In this document: positions 17,775 through 25,810 of the stretch, in pieces
Position numbering within the stretch: position 1 is the stretch's first letter
How the letters are laid out: every line of letters begins with the position of its first letter
Assembly (NCBI RefSeq): GCF_001855385.1
Contig: NZ_MKIE01000003.1
Coordinates: forward strand, 1 to 64,000
DNA length: 64,000 bases
Reading direction: 5' to 3'
Source: Andreesenia angusta
GTDB taxonomy: Bacteria; Bacillota; Clostridia; Tissierellales; Gottschalkiaceae
Program-made: the position numbers and the translations under genes
The notes under the pieces: model-generated
The model's input: the letters and a program-made list of their open reading frames with translations, nothing else
The model's database searches: none
What the model was told of the DNA's origin: nothing

Positions 17775-18839
17775 ATGAATGGAATTATTTATTTAGAAGA
17801 CGGAACAGTCTATTTCGGAAAAGGATTTGGAGCTTGTGGTACAACTGTAGGGGAGCTTGTGTTTAACACAGCTATGATAGGATACCAAGAAGTGCTTGAA
17901 GATCCATCGAATGCAGGACTGATAGTGAACATGACTTATCCATGGATAGGAAACTATGGGATAAGAGAAGGAAAGGACTCAAAAGTGCATACTAAAGGAC
18001 TTATAGCAAAGTATGTAAACGGGAACCCATCCAACCACAAGTCTATAAAGAATCTTGAAGAGTACATGGTGGAGAAGGGAATAGTTGGAGTTTCAGGAGT
18101 CGACACTAGAGCTATAACTAAGAAGATAAGAAGATCGGGAACATTGAAATGTGTAATAACGAACGAAGAGCATTCGGTTGCAGAGCTTGAAAAAAGAGTT
18201 AAAGAAGCCGAGTTTAAGACTGACTTCGTTTCAGAGTGCAGCGTAGAGGCTGTAGAGAAGATAGCTGGAAGCGAGCTTAACTTAGGAATACTGGACCTAG
18301 GAGATAAAGACAATATAGTCAAAGCTCTAGGCCAGAAGGGATATGGAGTGACTGTATTCCCATATAACTCGAGCATAGAGACTATAAAAGCAGAGAATAT
18401 AGATGGAATGATCATAAGTGGAGGGCCAGGATCGGCTGAAAGTATTTCAGAGATATCGGGTACGGTTAAGGAAATAGCCCAAAGCTACCCTACTTTTGGA
18501 ATAGCGCTTGGACATCAGTTGCTAGCCAAGTCATTCGGGGCTCAGGTAGACAAGATGAGCTACGGACACAGAGGCGGAAATCATGCCGTGTACGACTTCG
18601 GAAGAGAAAGAGCATATATAGTACCTCAAAACCACGGCTACGTTGTGAACAAGGAGAGCTTGGCAAATACAGAGCTTGAAATTACACACGAAAACCTAAA
18701 CGACAATACAGTAGAAGGACTTAAGCACTCAAGCTTGAAGATTCAATCAATACAGTTTGAACTTGAAATGGAGTCAGACTTGGAGAACACTTCGTATCTG
18801 CTAAATGATTTCATAGACACTGTGAAGGAGGGAAAATAA
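17775..18839 (+). CDS. carA: Carbamoyl-phosphate synthase small subunit, glutaminase-inactive form
   Basis: 354 aa, normal length, with the N-terminal CPSase domain and a C-terminal class I amidotransferase domain (GHRGGNH and QNHGYVV remain). The nucleophile motif, normally GICLGHQ, reads GIALGHQ: Ala244 (GCG at 18504) replaces the catalytic Cys. The normal HPEA near the end reads ELEM: Glu329 replaces the catalytic His, while Glu331 is kept. So the subunit should not hydrolyse glutamine. Other usual residues are altered (DPSN for DPSY, GGPGSAE for NGPGDP). It probably acts as a structural partner of CarB, with ammonia as the nitrogen donor. It overlaps carB by 1 nt. Confidence 0.93.
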   Translation: MNGIIYLEDGTVYFGKGFGACGTTVGELVFNTAMIGYQEVLEDPSNAGLIVNMTYPWIGNYGIREGKDSKVHTKGLIAKYVNGNPSNHKSIKNLEEYMVEKGIVGVSGVDTRAITKKIRRSGTLKCVITNEEHSVAELEKRVKEAEFKTDFVSECSVEAVEKIAGSELNLGILDLGDKDNIVKALGQKGYGVTVFPYNSSIETIKAENIDGMIISGGPGSAESISEISGTVKEIAQSYPTFGIALGHQLLAKSFGAQVDKMSYGHRGGNHAVYDFGRERAYIVPQNHGYVVNKESLANTELEITHENLNDNTVEGLKHSSLKIQSIQFELEMESDLENTSYLLNDFIDTVKEGK

Positions 18840-21800
18840 TGCCACTAAATAAAGAGCTAAAGACGGTTATGATAATAGGATCAGGTCCAATAGTAATAGG
18901 ACAGGCGGCGGAATTCGACTACTCGGGAACTCAGGCCTGTAAGTCCATAAAAGAAGAGGGCATAAGAACGATCCTTATAAACAGCAACCCGGCCACTATA
19001 ATGACGGACATGAATGTGGCTGACAAGGTGTATATAGAGCCTATAACTATAGACACTGTAGAGAAGATAATAGCTAAAGAGAGACCAGACGGACTGCTAG
19101 CTGGGTTCGGAGGTCAGACAGCACTTAACCTTGCTATGGATCTCAATGAAGCTGGAATACTTGAGAAGTACGGGGTGAAGCTACTAGGAGTTAAGCCTGA
19201 CACTATAAAGAAAGCTGAAGACAGAGAGACTTTCAAGAATCTTATGATAGAGATAAATGAGCCAGTAGCTGAGAGTATAATAGCTACCAAGATAGAGGAA
19301 TGCAAGGCGTTCGTGGCTAAAAACGGATACCCAGTTATAATTAGACCGGCATTCACGCTTGGAGGAACAGGTGGTGGAGTGGCACACGACGACGAGGAGT
19401 TAGTAGAGATCTGTAACTCAGGTTTCAGCAACAGCCCTATAGGACAGATACTCCTAGAGCAGAGCGTTGCAGGATGGAAAGAGATAGAGTTCGAGGTTAT
19501 GAGAGATGCAAAGGGCAACTCTATGGTTATATGCAGCATGGAGAACGTGGACCCGGTTGGAGTTCATACAGGGGACAGTATAGTTGTGGCTCCGGCTCAG
19601 ACGCTTGGAACAGAAGAGTATGCAATGCTTAGAACTTCGGCACTGAAGATACTTGAAAACCTGGATCTAGAAGGTGGATGTAACGTACAGTATGCGCTTG
19701 ACACTGATACAGACAAGTACGTCGTAATAGAGGTAAACCCAAGGGTTAGCCGTTCTTCGGCGCTGGCGTCTAAGGCGGCAGGATACCCTATAGCCAAGAT
19801 AGCATCTAAGATAGCCATAGGCTATACGCTTGACGAACTCAAGAACTATGTGACTAAGACTTCAAGTGCGCTTTTTGAGCCTTCGATAGACTACGTGGTT
19901 ATAAAGTTCCCTAAATGGGCTTTCGACAAGTTTGCAGAAGCTGCAAGAAAGCTAGGAACTCAGATGAAGGCCACAGGAGAGGTAATGTCTATAGGTAGAA
20001 GCTTTGAAAACGCGATGATGAAGGCACTTACTTCTCTTGAGAGCAAGGCAGAGGGAATGAGACTTGGAAGCCTTGTGGGTATGTCTAAAGAAGAAGTGCT
20101 TGAAAAGATAAACAGATGCGACGACGAGAGAATGTTCGCCATAGCTCAGGCCATAAGAATGGGAATACCTGCTGAAAAGATAAACGAAGACACTAAGATA
20201 GACATGCTCTTCCTGAACGGAATAGCCAATATTGTGAACATGGAGAACAGACTGTCTAGCGAAGAGCTTACAAAAGAGCTTATATTTGAAGCCAAGGACA
20301 TGGGCTTTGCAGACAAGGATATAAGCATACTGAGTGGTATAGATACAGACAAAGTAACCGACCTAAGAAAAGAGTACGGAATAACACCTGTCTACAAGAT
20401 GGTTGACACTTGTGGTGGAGAGTTTGACGCACAGACTCCTTACTACTACTCTTCTTACGACACGGAAAACGAAAATGTGGTTTCAGACGAGGAGAGCATA
20501 ATAGTTCTAGGTTCTGGACCGATAAGAATAGGTCAAGGTGTGGAGTTCGACTACTGCTGCGTTCACGGAGTTTGGGCTATAAAAGAGGCTGGATATCAGT
20601 CGATAATCATAAACAACAACCCTGAGACTGTAAGTACAGACTTCGACACTTCAGACAAGCTTTTCTTCGAGTCGCTTTATATAGAGGACGTAATGAATAT
20701 AATAGAGCAGGAGAAGCCTAAAGGAGTAGTTGTACAGTTCGGTGGACAGACTTCTATAAACCTAGCTCAAAAGCTAAGTGAAAGAGGCATAAACATACTT
20801 GGAACTTCATACGACTCTATAGACCTGGCTGAGAACAGAGAGAAGTTCGGAAAGCTTCTAAGCGAGCTTGAAATACCTTCACCAGCTGGTGGCGGAGTTA
20901 CAAACCTAGAGGAAGCCTTCGAGATAGTTGAGAAGCTGAAGTACCCTGTAATAGTTAGACCTTCTTATGTAATTGGAGGAAGAGCTATGCAGGTTGTGTA
21001 TGACGACGAAATACTGAGAGCTTACATGACTGAAGCTGTTACAGCGTCTAAGACACGCCCAGTGCTTATAGACAAGTACGTAAAGGGAACAGAGATAGAG
21101 GTAGACGCAATATGCGACGGAGAAGACATACTGATACCGGGCATAATGGAGCATGTAGAGAGAACAGGAGTTCACTCAGGAGACAGTATAACTGTGTACC
21201 CTACTATGACTCTAAGCGACGAAGTCAAGGCCAAGCTTGTGGAGTACACTAAGAAAATGGCTGTGGCTCTGAATACAAAGGGACTTATAAACGTGCAGTA
21301 TGTATATGACGGAGAGGATATCTACGTAATAGAGGTAAACCCTAGAGCGTCTAGAACAGTGCCTATACTGAGCAAGGTGACTGGAGTTCCTATGGTCAAG
21401 ATAGCTGTAGACATAATGCTAGGCAAGAAGCTTTCAGAGATGGAGTACGGAATTGGCCTTATGGAAGAGAAAAAGTTCAACGCCGTTAAGATACCTGTAT
21501 TCTCTACAGAGAAGCTAGGAGATGTAGATATATACCTAGGGCCTGAGATGAAGTCTACAGGAGAGGTACTAGGTCTAGACGAGGACCTTGACAAGGCTGT
21601 CTACAAGGCTTTCAAGGCTACGAAAGTTCAGATGCCTATGTCTGGCGGAATGTATGTATCTATAAAAGACGTAGACAAATCGGACTCTATAGATATAATC
21701 AAGAGCTATGTGGAGATGGGCTTCAACCTCTACGGCTCTATGGGAACTTACCAGTTCCTAAAAGAGAACGGAATAAAGTGCGAGCCTATAGAGACTGCCG

Positions 21801-22027
21801 AGATAACTGAGAAGATGGCAAGTGGAGATATAAAGCTCATCATAAACACACCTACTAAGGGAAATGACAAGAGAAGAAAAGGGTTCAAGCTTAGAAGAAA
21901 AGCTGCTGAGCACAGAATACCGCTTTTCACAAGTATAGACACAGCAAAGCTCTTCTTGACTGCGCTGAATGTGAAGAAGAACGAAGACGAAGTAGAGTAC
22001 AAAGAACTAAAGCACTACTTCAGCTAA
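18839..22027 (+). CDS. carB: Carbamoyl-phosphate synthase large subunit
   Basis: 1062 aa, full length. It makes carbamoyl phosphate from bicarbonate, ammonia and two ATP for pyrimidine and arginine synthesis. Two ATP-grasp halves are visible, each opening with GSGPI-IGQ-EFDY (about residues 13 and 560), with FGGQT motifs at about 85 and 628 and EVNPR-SR motifs in both. The C-terminal MGS-like allosteric domain (about 930-1062) is present. All conserved elements seem intact, in contrast to CarA. Translationally coupled to carA through TAATG. Confidence 0.97.
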   Translation: MPLNKELKTVMIIGSGPIVIGQAAEFDYSGTQACKSIKEEGIRTILINSNPATIMTDMNVADKVYIEPITIDTVEKIIAKERPDGLLAGFGGQTALNLAMDLNEAGILEKYGVKLLGVKPDTIKKAEDRETFKNLMIEINEPVAESIIATKIEECKAFVAKNGYPVIIRPAFTLGGTGGGVAHDDEELVEICNSGFSNSPIGQILLEQSVAGWKEIEFEVMRDAKGNSMVICSMENVDPVGVHTGDSIVVAPAQTLGTEEYAMLRTSALKILENLDLEGGCNVQYALDTDTDKYVVIEVNPRVSRSSALASKAAGYPIAKIASKIAIGYTLDELKNYVTKTSSALFEPSIDYVVIKFPKWAFDKFAEAARKLGTQMKATGEVMSIGRSFENAMMKALTSLESKAEGMRLGSLVGMSKEEVLEKINRCDDERMFAIAQAIRMGIPAEKINEDTKIDMLFLNGIANIVNMENRLSSEELTKELIFEAKDMGFADKDISILSGIDTDKVTDLRKEYGITPVYKMVDTCGGEFDAQTPYYYSSYDTENENVVSDEESIIVLGSGPIRIGQGVEFDYCCVHGVWAIKEAGYQSIIINNNPETVSTDFDTSDKLFFESLYIEDVMNIIEQEKPKGVVVQFGGQTSINLAQKLSERGINILGTSYDSIDLAENREKFGKLLSELEIPSPAGGGVTNLEEAFEIVEKLKYPVIVRPSYVIGGRAMQVVYDDEILRAYMTEAVTASKTRPVLIDKYVKGTEIEVDAICDGEDILIPGIMEHVERTGVHSGDSITVYPTMTLSDEVKAKLVEYTKKMAVALNTKGLINVQYVYDGEDIYVIEVNPRASRTVPILSKVTGVPMVKIAVDIMLGKKLSEMEYGIGLMEEKKFNAVKIPVFSTEKLGDVDIYLGPEMKSTGEVLGLDEDLDKAVYKAFKATKVQMPMSGGMYVSIKDVDKSDSIDIIKSYVEMGFNLYGSMGTYQFLKENGIKCEPIETAEITEKMASGDIKLIINTPTKGNDKRRKGFKLRRKAAEHRIPLFTSIDTAKLFLTALNVKKNEDEVEYKELKHYFS

Positions 22028-22030
22028 AAA

Positions 22031-22062
22031 AAGGCCAGGCGAAAAGCCTGGCCTTCTGTATT
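22031..22062 (+). terminator. carAB terminator
   Basis: AAGGCCAGGC, loop GAAAA, GCCTGGCCTT (22031-22055), followed by a broken T run. Strong GC-rich stem. Confidence 0.8.
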
Positions 22063-22138
22063 TTTACTTGATTATATGAGAGCAACTGTGATATATATTA
22101 AAGAGGTATTTTAAAATAAATATGGGAGTGAATAGAGT

Positions 22139-22528
22139 ATGGATATGGAGTTTTACAAGATAGGGGAAATAGAAGAAAGCAAGCTAGAAGTCATGATAAT
22201 AGGTATAGAGTACAACAACGAGCTTATATTTGACAAAGTTGAAGATATAGAGGGTTGGAAGCTTCCGGAGCCAAACAAGAATTCAGAAGAATGCCCCATG
22301 GAAGCGGCAGTTAAGGTCATAACAGAAGAGATTGGGGCTGTCAGCTTTACGCTCAAGCAGATAGAGGATTTCTGCGTCAAAGAGGACGGGAAAGAGACAT
22401 ACGGAAGGCTTTTCTATGCTAAAGTAGAGAGATTTGACTCGAGCCTAGACTCTGAGATAGAGCTCAGATATTTCTTGGTCCATCCAGAGATATACGAGAA
22501 GCTAGCTGAGATGAAAGGCGTTATATAG
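22139..22528 (+). CDS. Nudix-fold-like protein with degenerate Nudix box
   Basis: 129 aa. The segment around residues 50-70 (CPMEAAVKVITEEIGAV) has the spacing of a Nudix box end, with the ExxEEIG helix part, but Val replaces the usual Arg of REUxEE and the leading Gly is missing. W-LPEPNK before it resembles the typical WxLPGG strand. It may be a Nudix relative with altered or lost hydrolase activity. Single gene between two terminators; GGGAGTG precedes the ATG. Confidence 0.55.
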   Translation: MDMEFYKIGEIEESKLEVMIIGIEYNNELIFDKVEDIEGWKLPEPNKNSEECPMEAAVKVITEEIGAVSFTLKQIEDFCVKEDGKETYGRLFYAKVERFDSSLDSEIELRYFLVHPEIYEKLAEMKGVI

Positions 22529-22532
22529 GAAG

Positions 22533-22569
22533 AAAAAGGTACGCTGTAGCAATATGGCGTACCTTTTTT
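22533..22569 (+). terminator. Terminator marking the left edge of the agr/bacteriocin island
   Basis: AAAAAGGTACGC pairs with GCGTACCTTTTTT around a 12-nt loop. A TATAAT (22574-22579) for the next gene follows directly. Confidence 0.88.
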
Positions 22570-22605
22570 GGTATATAATATAAGCAAGAAAAAGGAGGTG
22601 AATTT

Positions 22606-23316
22606 ATGGGAAATATATTAGTCGTGGAGGATAATGAAACAATAGCCAACGGACTGGTAAATATAATTAGATCGATAAACGATGGATTAAATGTAAAGAC
22701 AACAGGGTATGCCGAAGAGGCAATTAGATATGCAGGTGAAGTCAAATGGGACGTGTTTTTACTGGATATTCAGCTAAAAGATTATTCGGGAATTGAGCTT
22801 GCAAAGAAACTCAGGGAGGTTGAAAAATACAAGTTGACTCCTATCGTATTCATAACGTCTATTCCAAATGAAGAATTAAATGCATTTAGAAAAATACACT
22901 GCTATGATTATATAATCAAGCCGTTTAAAGAAGCAGTGGTCAAAGAAACACTGAAAACTATAATAGAATATGGAATTAGAGAAATTCAAGCTGACGATGT
23001 GATTAAGATAAAGAAAAAGTTTTATTCAAATATGATAAAGCAGAAGGAAATAATCTATATAGAGGCTAGGCTTAAGGATTTAGAAATAGTTACAGTTAAA
23101 GAAAGGCTTAATGTAAAAGACTATAGCCTAAAGAAGCTTTTTGAAGAGCTGAACGGGGATTTTTTGCAATGTCATAGAAGTTATGTTTTAAATAAGTCCT
23201 ATTTAGAGCATATAGACCATATAAAAAATGAAATAAAGCTGAGAGAATTAGAACAGGCTATACCGATAGGCAGAACATATAAGAAGCGTTTAATGGAGGA
23301 TATATCGTGGGAATAG
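22606..23316 (+). CDS. agrA: AgrA-like LytTR response regulator
   Basis: 236 aa. The receiver domain spans 1-120 with the phospho-acceptor Asp54 in FLLDIQLKDYSG, the switch Thr/Ser in VFITSIPN, and Lys in IIKPFKE. The LytTR DNA-binding domain spans about 135-235 (IYIEARLKDLEIV, FLQCHRSYVLNK, IPIGRTYKKRL). AAGGAGG precedes the ATG. The gene overlaps the kinase gene by 10 nt, and an agrBD pair faces it. The likely target is the repeat block upstream of the bacteriocin (25338-25369). Confidence 0.9.
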   Translation: MGNILVVEDNETIANGLVNIIRSINDGLNVKTTGYAEEAIRYAGEVKWDVFLLDIQLKDYSGIELAKKLREVEKYKLTPIVFITSIPNEELNAFRKIHCYDYIIKPFKEAVVKETLKTIIEYGIREIQADDVIKIKKKFYSNMIKQKEIIYIEARLKDLEIVTVKERLNVKDYSLKKLFEELNGDFLQCHRSYVLNKSYLEHIDHIKNEIKLRELEQAIPIGRTYKKRLMEDISWE

Positions 23317-24551
23317 CTCAAATAGGAATTTTAACTGTATTTGATATCGTTATAATGATTATTCTGACTAAGAAGTTACTAAATGTAGAAAGATTGGATA
23401 GATTGAAAGTTATACTAATTACTATATCGCTTGTAATTGTGTCTATGATGGCAAGATACTTTCTATATAGTTATAGTTTGATTTTAGGGATTCCAGCTTA
23501 TGTAATCGCAATATACTTTTTATATAAGCGGAGTTTGAGAGATACTATTTGCTCTTGTTTTTTTAGCTATATAGCCATGATGGTGTTGGAGTTCTTGGGT
23601 ATAAGTATCGTCAAATATGGGGTTGGAACAGTTGGGTTTGACTTTAAGACGGGAATAATATCACAGAGTCTAGGGCTTGTTCTTGCAACTTTGCTATATT
23701 TGACAATTCCATTGAATATTATTATAGAACATATCAAGCGTAAGAAAATTCATAGCTATATATTGGCAAATACAGCTTTGGTATTGATGTCTTTTGCATT
23801 GTATTGGAATTTGAATATTCAAGGGTTTTTAAAGGATATAATCATTTTATCCACATTATCTTTAGGAATAGTTTTCTTGAATTTTATTCTATTAAGGCGG
23901 GAGATTCGAAGTGAATTGGAAAGACAGAAACTGAATGAATATGACAATTACTTTTCCATAATAAATGAACTTATAGAGGATATTCGGTCAAAACAACATG
24001 AATTTGACAACCATATCCAAGCTATAAGAATGATAAGATTTACAAATAAAAACTATGAAAGTTTGACTAATGAAATGGACAGCTATATGGGGGAAATAGA
24101 AGAGAGCAATGACTTAGGTGATTTGATAAAGTTGAACAATAAGATATTGGCGGGATTTTTATATAAAAACAAGAAAATGGCAAAAACCTTGGGGATTGAA
24201 TTTGAAATCATAGTAGAAGACTATAACTTTAGAACTGCCCTCAAAAATTATGAGCTTATTGAGCTGACAGGAAACTTAGTCAAGAACGCCTTTGAAACAG
24301 GGATATCTGATAATCATATCTTATTTTCTCTTAAAGAAAATGCTATCGAGGTGAAAAACAAGCATTCATATATTGATGATAGTCATATTGAAAAGATATT
24401 TGAAGTAGGATATTCTACAAAAGCCAAATCGGGTAGAGGCTATGGAATGAAAAATATCGTTCAAATCCTAGACAGATATAGTGGAGAGATAGAGGTTTAT
24501 AATGAGATGCTTTTTGATGAAAATTATTTTGTGGTAAAACTGCTATTTTGA
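23307..24551 (+). CDS. agrC: AgrC-like peptide-sensing histidine kinase
   Basis: 414 aa, GTG start behind TGGAGG, overlapping agrA. About six membrane helices occupy residues 1-195, the usual AgrC sensor. A cytoplasmic phospho-acceptor helix follows with KQHEFDNHIQAI (about residue 232), then a GHKL ATPase domain (HATPase_c_5 type) with the N box NLVKNAFETG and G box GRGYGMKNI. It should sense the cyclic peptide from agrD and phosphorylate AgrA. Its 3' end overlaps the convergent agrD by 28 nt. Confidence 0.9.
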   Translation: MGIAQIGILTVFDIVIMIILTKKLLNVERLDRLKVILITISLVIVSMMARYFLYSYSLILGIPAYVIAIYFLYKRSLRDTICSCFFSYIAMMVLEFLGISIVKYGVGTVGFDFKTGIISQSLGLVLATLLYLTIPLNIIIEHIKRKKIHSYILANTALVLMSFALYWNLNIQGFLKDIIILSTLSLGIVFLNFILLRREIRSELERQKLNEYDNYFSIINELIEDIRSKQHEFDNHIQAIRMIRFTNKNYESLTNEMDSYMGEIEESNDLGDLIKLNNKILAGFLYKNKKMAKTLGIEFEIIVEDYNFRTALKNYELIELTGNLVKNAFETGISDNHILFSLKENAIEVKNKHSYIDDSHIEKIFEVGYSTKAKSGRGYGMKNIVQILDRYSGEIEVYNEMLFDENYFVVKLLF

Positions 24552-24676
24552 ACTTCTGATTTCAATTCTTCAGGACATTCAGGTTCACCCCAAAAGCCCA
24601 AACAAGCGGTATAGTTAAGTGAATTAGGAGCAAAGGAAATTAAAAAATTACAGATGATTTTAAGTAGTTTTTTCAT
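24524..24676 (-). CDS. agrD: AgrD-like autoinducing peptide precursor
   Basis: 50 aa, start ATG at 24676, 8 nt after AAAGGGGT. The sequence begins MKKLLKIICNFLISFAPNSL, an amphipathic membrane-targeting leader. It continues NYTACLGFWGEPECPEELK and ends EVQNSSFTTK. The Cys25-to-Trp29 stretch (CLGFW) followed by GEP and PEEL is the usual clostridial AgrD layout, predicting a five-residue thiolactone. The acidic Pro-Glu-Glu-Leu tail is the AgrB recognition part. It lies 87 nt downstream of agrB on the same strand. Its last 28 nt are antisense to the agrC 3' end. Confidence 0.85.
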   Translation of the reverse strand: MKKLLKIICNFLISFAPNSLNYTACLGFWGEPECPEELKSEVQNSSFTTK

Positions 24677-24763
24677 AGACAAAGACCCCTTTCGATATTA
24701 AAATTTGCAGAGAATATAAAGAAATAATATATATTGAATTTAGAAAGTATAGATTATCCTTTA

Positions 24764-25228
24764 TCAAAAATATGCTAAAAAATGAAATAAAGCAATGAAT
24801 ATAGAGATGATTTTGAACTGTAGGCATTTTTCACGACTATACTTAGGTCTATTTTCACCAATTACAGGAGCTAGACCATAAATCACAGATATTGAAAATA
24901 TAAAAAGTACAATCGCTAAATTTTGACTTATGGTGAAGTTGTTTTTTAAAAAAATTTCGATTCCAAAGAATGTTCCAGTAAATGCTAGACAGGCTTTGTA
25001 GCTTTTAAAATGCATTCCACCCGAAAAAGTTCGCATTGGAAGTAATACTACAAAAGAACATATATAGTCTAAAAAAACTCCAAATATTGCGAATGAAAGC
25101 GATAAAATCAAAAACTTTGAGATATCACCTAGTAAGACTTCCAAAGAGTATTTCAGCTTTATAGACTCTATATGAGACAATTCAAATTTATTTGTAAAGT
25201 ATTTTGCTAAACAATTAATAAAAACCAT
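24764..25228 (-). CDS. agrB: AgrB-like peptide-processing membrane endopeptidase
   Basis: 154 aa, slightly short for AgrB. GGGGTAGGGG precedes the ATG. Several membrane helices (about 32-65, 79-97, 104-118, 137-154) flank the catalytic segment RTFSGGMHFKSYKACLAFT. His73 and Cys80 have the spacing of the catalytic pair of Staphylococcus AgrB. It should cleave AgrD and form the thiolactone. Expressed divergently from the bacteriocin operon. Confidence 0.92.
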   Translation of the reverse strand: MVFINCLAKYFTNKFELSHIESIKLKYSLEVLLGDISKFLILSLSFAIFGVFLDYICSFVVLLPMRTFSGGMHFKSYKACLAFTGTFFGIEIFLKNNFTISQNLAIVLFIFSISVIYGLAPVIGENRPKYSREKCLQFKIISIFIALFHFLAYF

Positions 25229-25295
25229 AGAATACCCCTACCCCTATTATCTAATATGTAGGATATCATAAATGGATAATAATATTATATAAATA

Positions 25296-25406
25296 GAATA
25301 AAAAGCGCTTGAAATGGAATGAATGAAATACTAAATTTCTATTCATTCTATTTCAAATACCGTTCATTCCAATGATATTGAATATTGATTTTTAAAAGGG
25401 TAGTAT
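25296..25406. promoter_or_regulatory. Divergent control region of agrBD and the bacteriocin operon with LytTR-type repeats
   Basis: On the + strand TTCATTC occurs at 25342 and 25363, exactly 21 bp apart. ACCGTTCAT (25359-25367) fits the LytTR half-site [TA][AC][CA]GTTN[AG][TG] at 9 of 9 and TCTATTCAT (25338-25346) at 7 of 9. A promoter TTGAAT (25378) and TAGTAT (25401), 17 bp apart, follows. On the - strand GAATGAA (25317) and GAATAAA (25296) are also 21 bp apart, near a - strand TATAAT (25284-25289) for agrBD; this pair is weaker. Confidence 0.6.
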
Positions 25407-25450
25407 GTGGCTGTAAAGAAAATTTAAAAATATTGGGAGGTATTACTGGA

Positions 25451-25738
25451 ATGAAAAGACTGATTAAAGGAACTATAATGAGTTTAGCATTGACCTTGGG
25501 GATAGGAACAGCAGCATTTGCAGCAATAGCTTATGTTGAAGGCGGAGTATGGGACTATGGGACAACTTCTACTAAAGTATACTCAGACTATTATCATCAA
25601 AGTAAAGAACATACAGCTTCTGTAAGCGCAGGAGGAAAAATTGTTAGGAGTGGGAATGTAAGCAAAGGACAGTGGGCAAAAGCAAGTATGAGTAAGAGTT
25701 GGTATCAAACCGGATATGCATATTATAATGTGAAGTAA
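25451..25738 (+). CDS. Lactococcin 972 family bacteriocin precursor
   Basis: 95 aa from the ATG at 25451 behind GGGAGG; a longer open frame lacks a site. The signal peptide is about residues 1-24 (MSLALTLGIGTAAFA). The mature part resembles lactococcin 972 (PF09683): VEGGVWDYG, then YSDYYHQSKEHTASV, GQWAKASMSKSW and the aromatic end YAYYNVK. Family members are Sec-exported, unmodified, and block septum formation by binding lipid II. No Cys is present. Followed by the DUF1430 and ABC ATPase genes typical of these loci, and preceded by agr-type repeats. Confidence 0.9.
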   Translation: MKRLIKGTIMSLALTLGIGTAAFAAIAYVEGGVWDYGTTSTKVYSDYYHQSKEHTASVSAGGKIVRSGNVSKGQWAKASMSKSWYQTGYAYYNVK

Positions 25739-25750
25739 GAACAACATAGG

Positions 25751-25780
25751 TTAAAGGGGCTTCGAAGTAAGTCCCTTTAA
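25751..25780 (+). terminator. Hairpin between bacteriocin and DUF1430 gene
   Basis: TTAAAGGGGCTT pairs with AAGTCCCTTTAA around a short loop. No real T run follows, so it is more likely a partial attenuator or 3' stabiliser of the bacteriocin mRNA than a full terminator. Confidence 0.5.
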
Positions 25781-25810
25781 TAAAATCAGTCAAAAAAGAG
25801 GGGAGAAAAT

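Noticed and set aside
17775..18839. carA as a pseudogene
   Set aside because: The frame is full length, the start is good, it is coupled to carB, and structural motifs remain; only glutaminase residues are lost.
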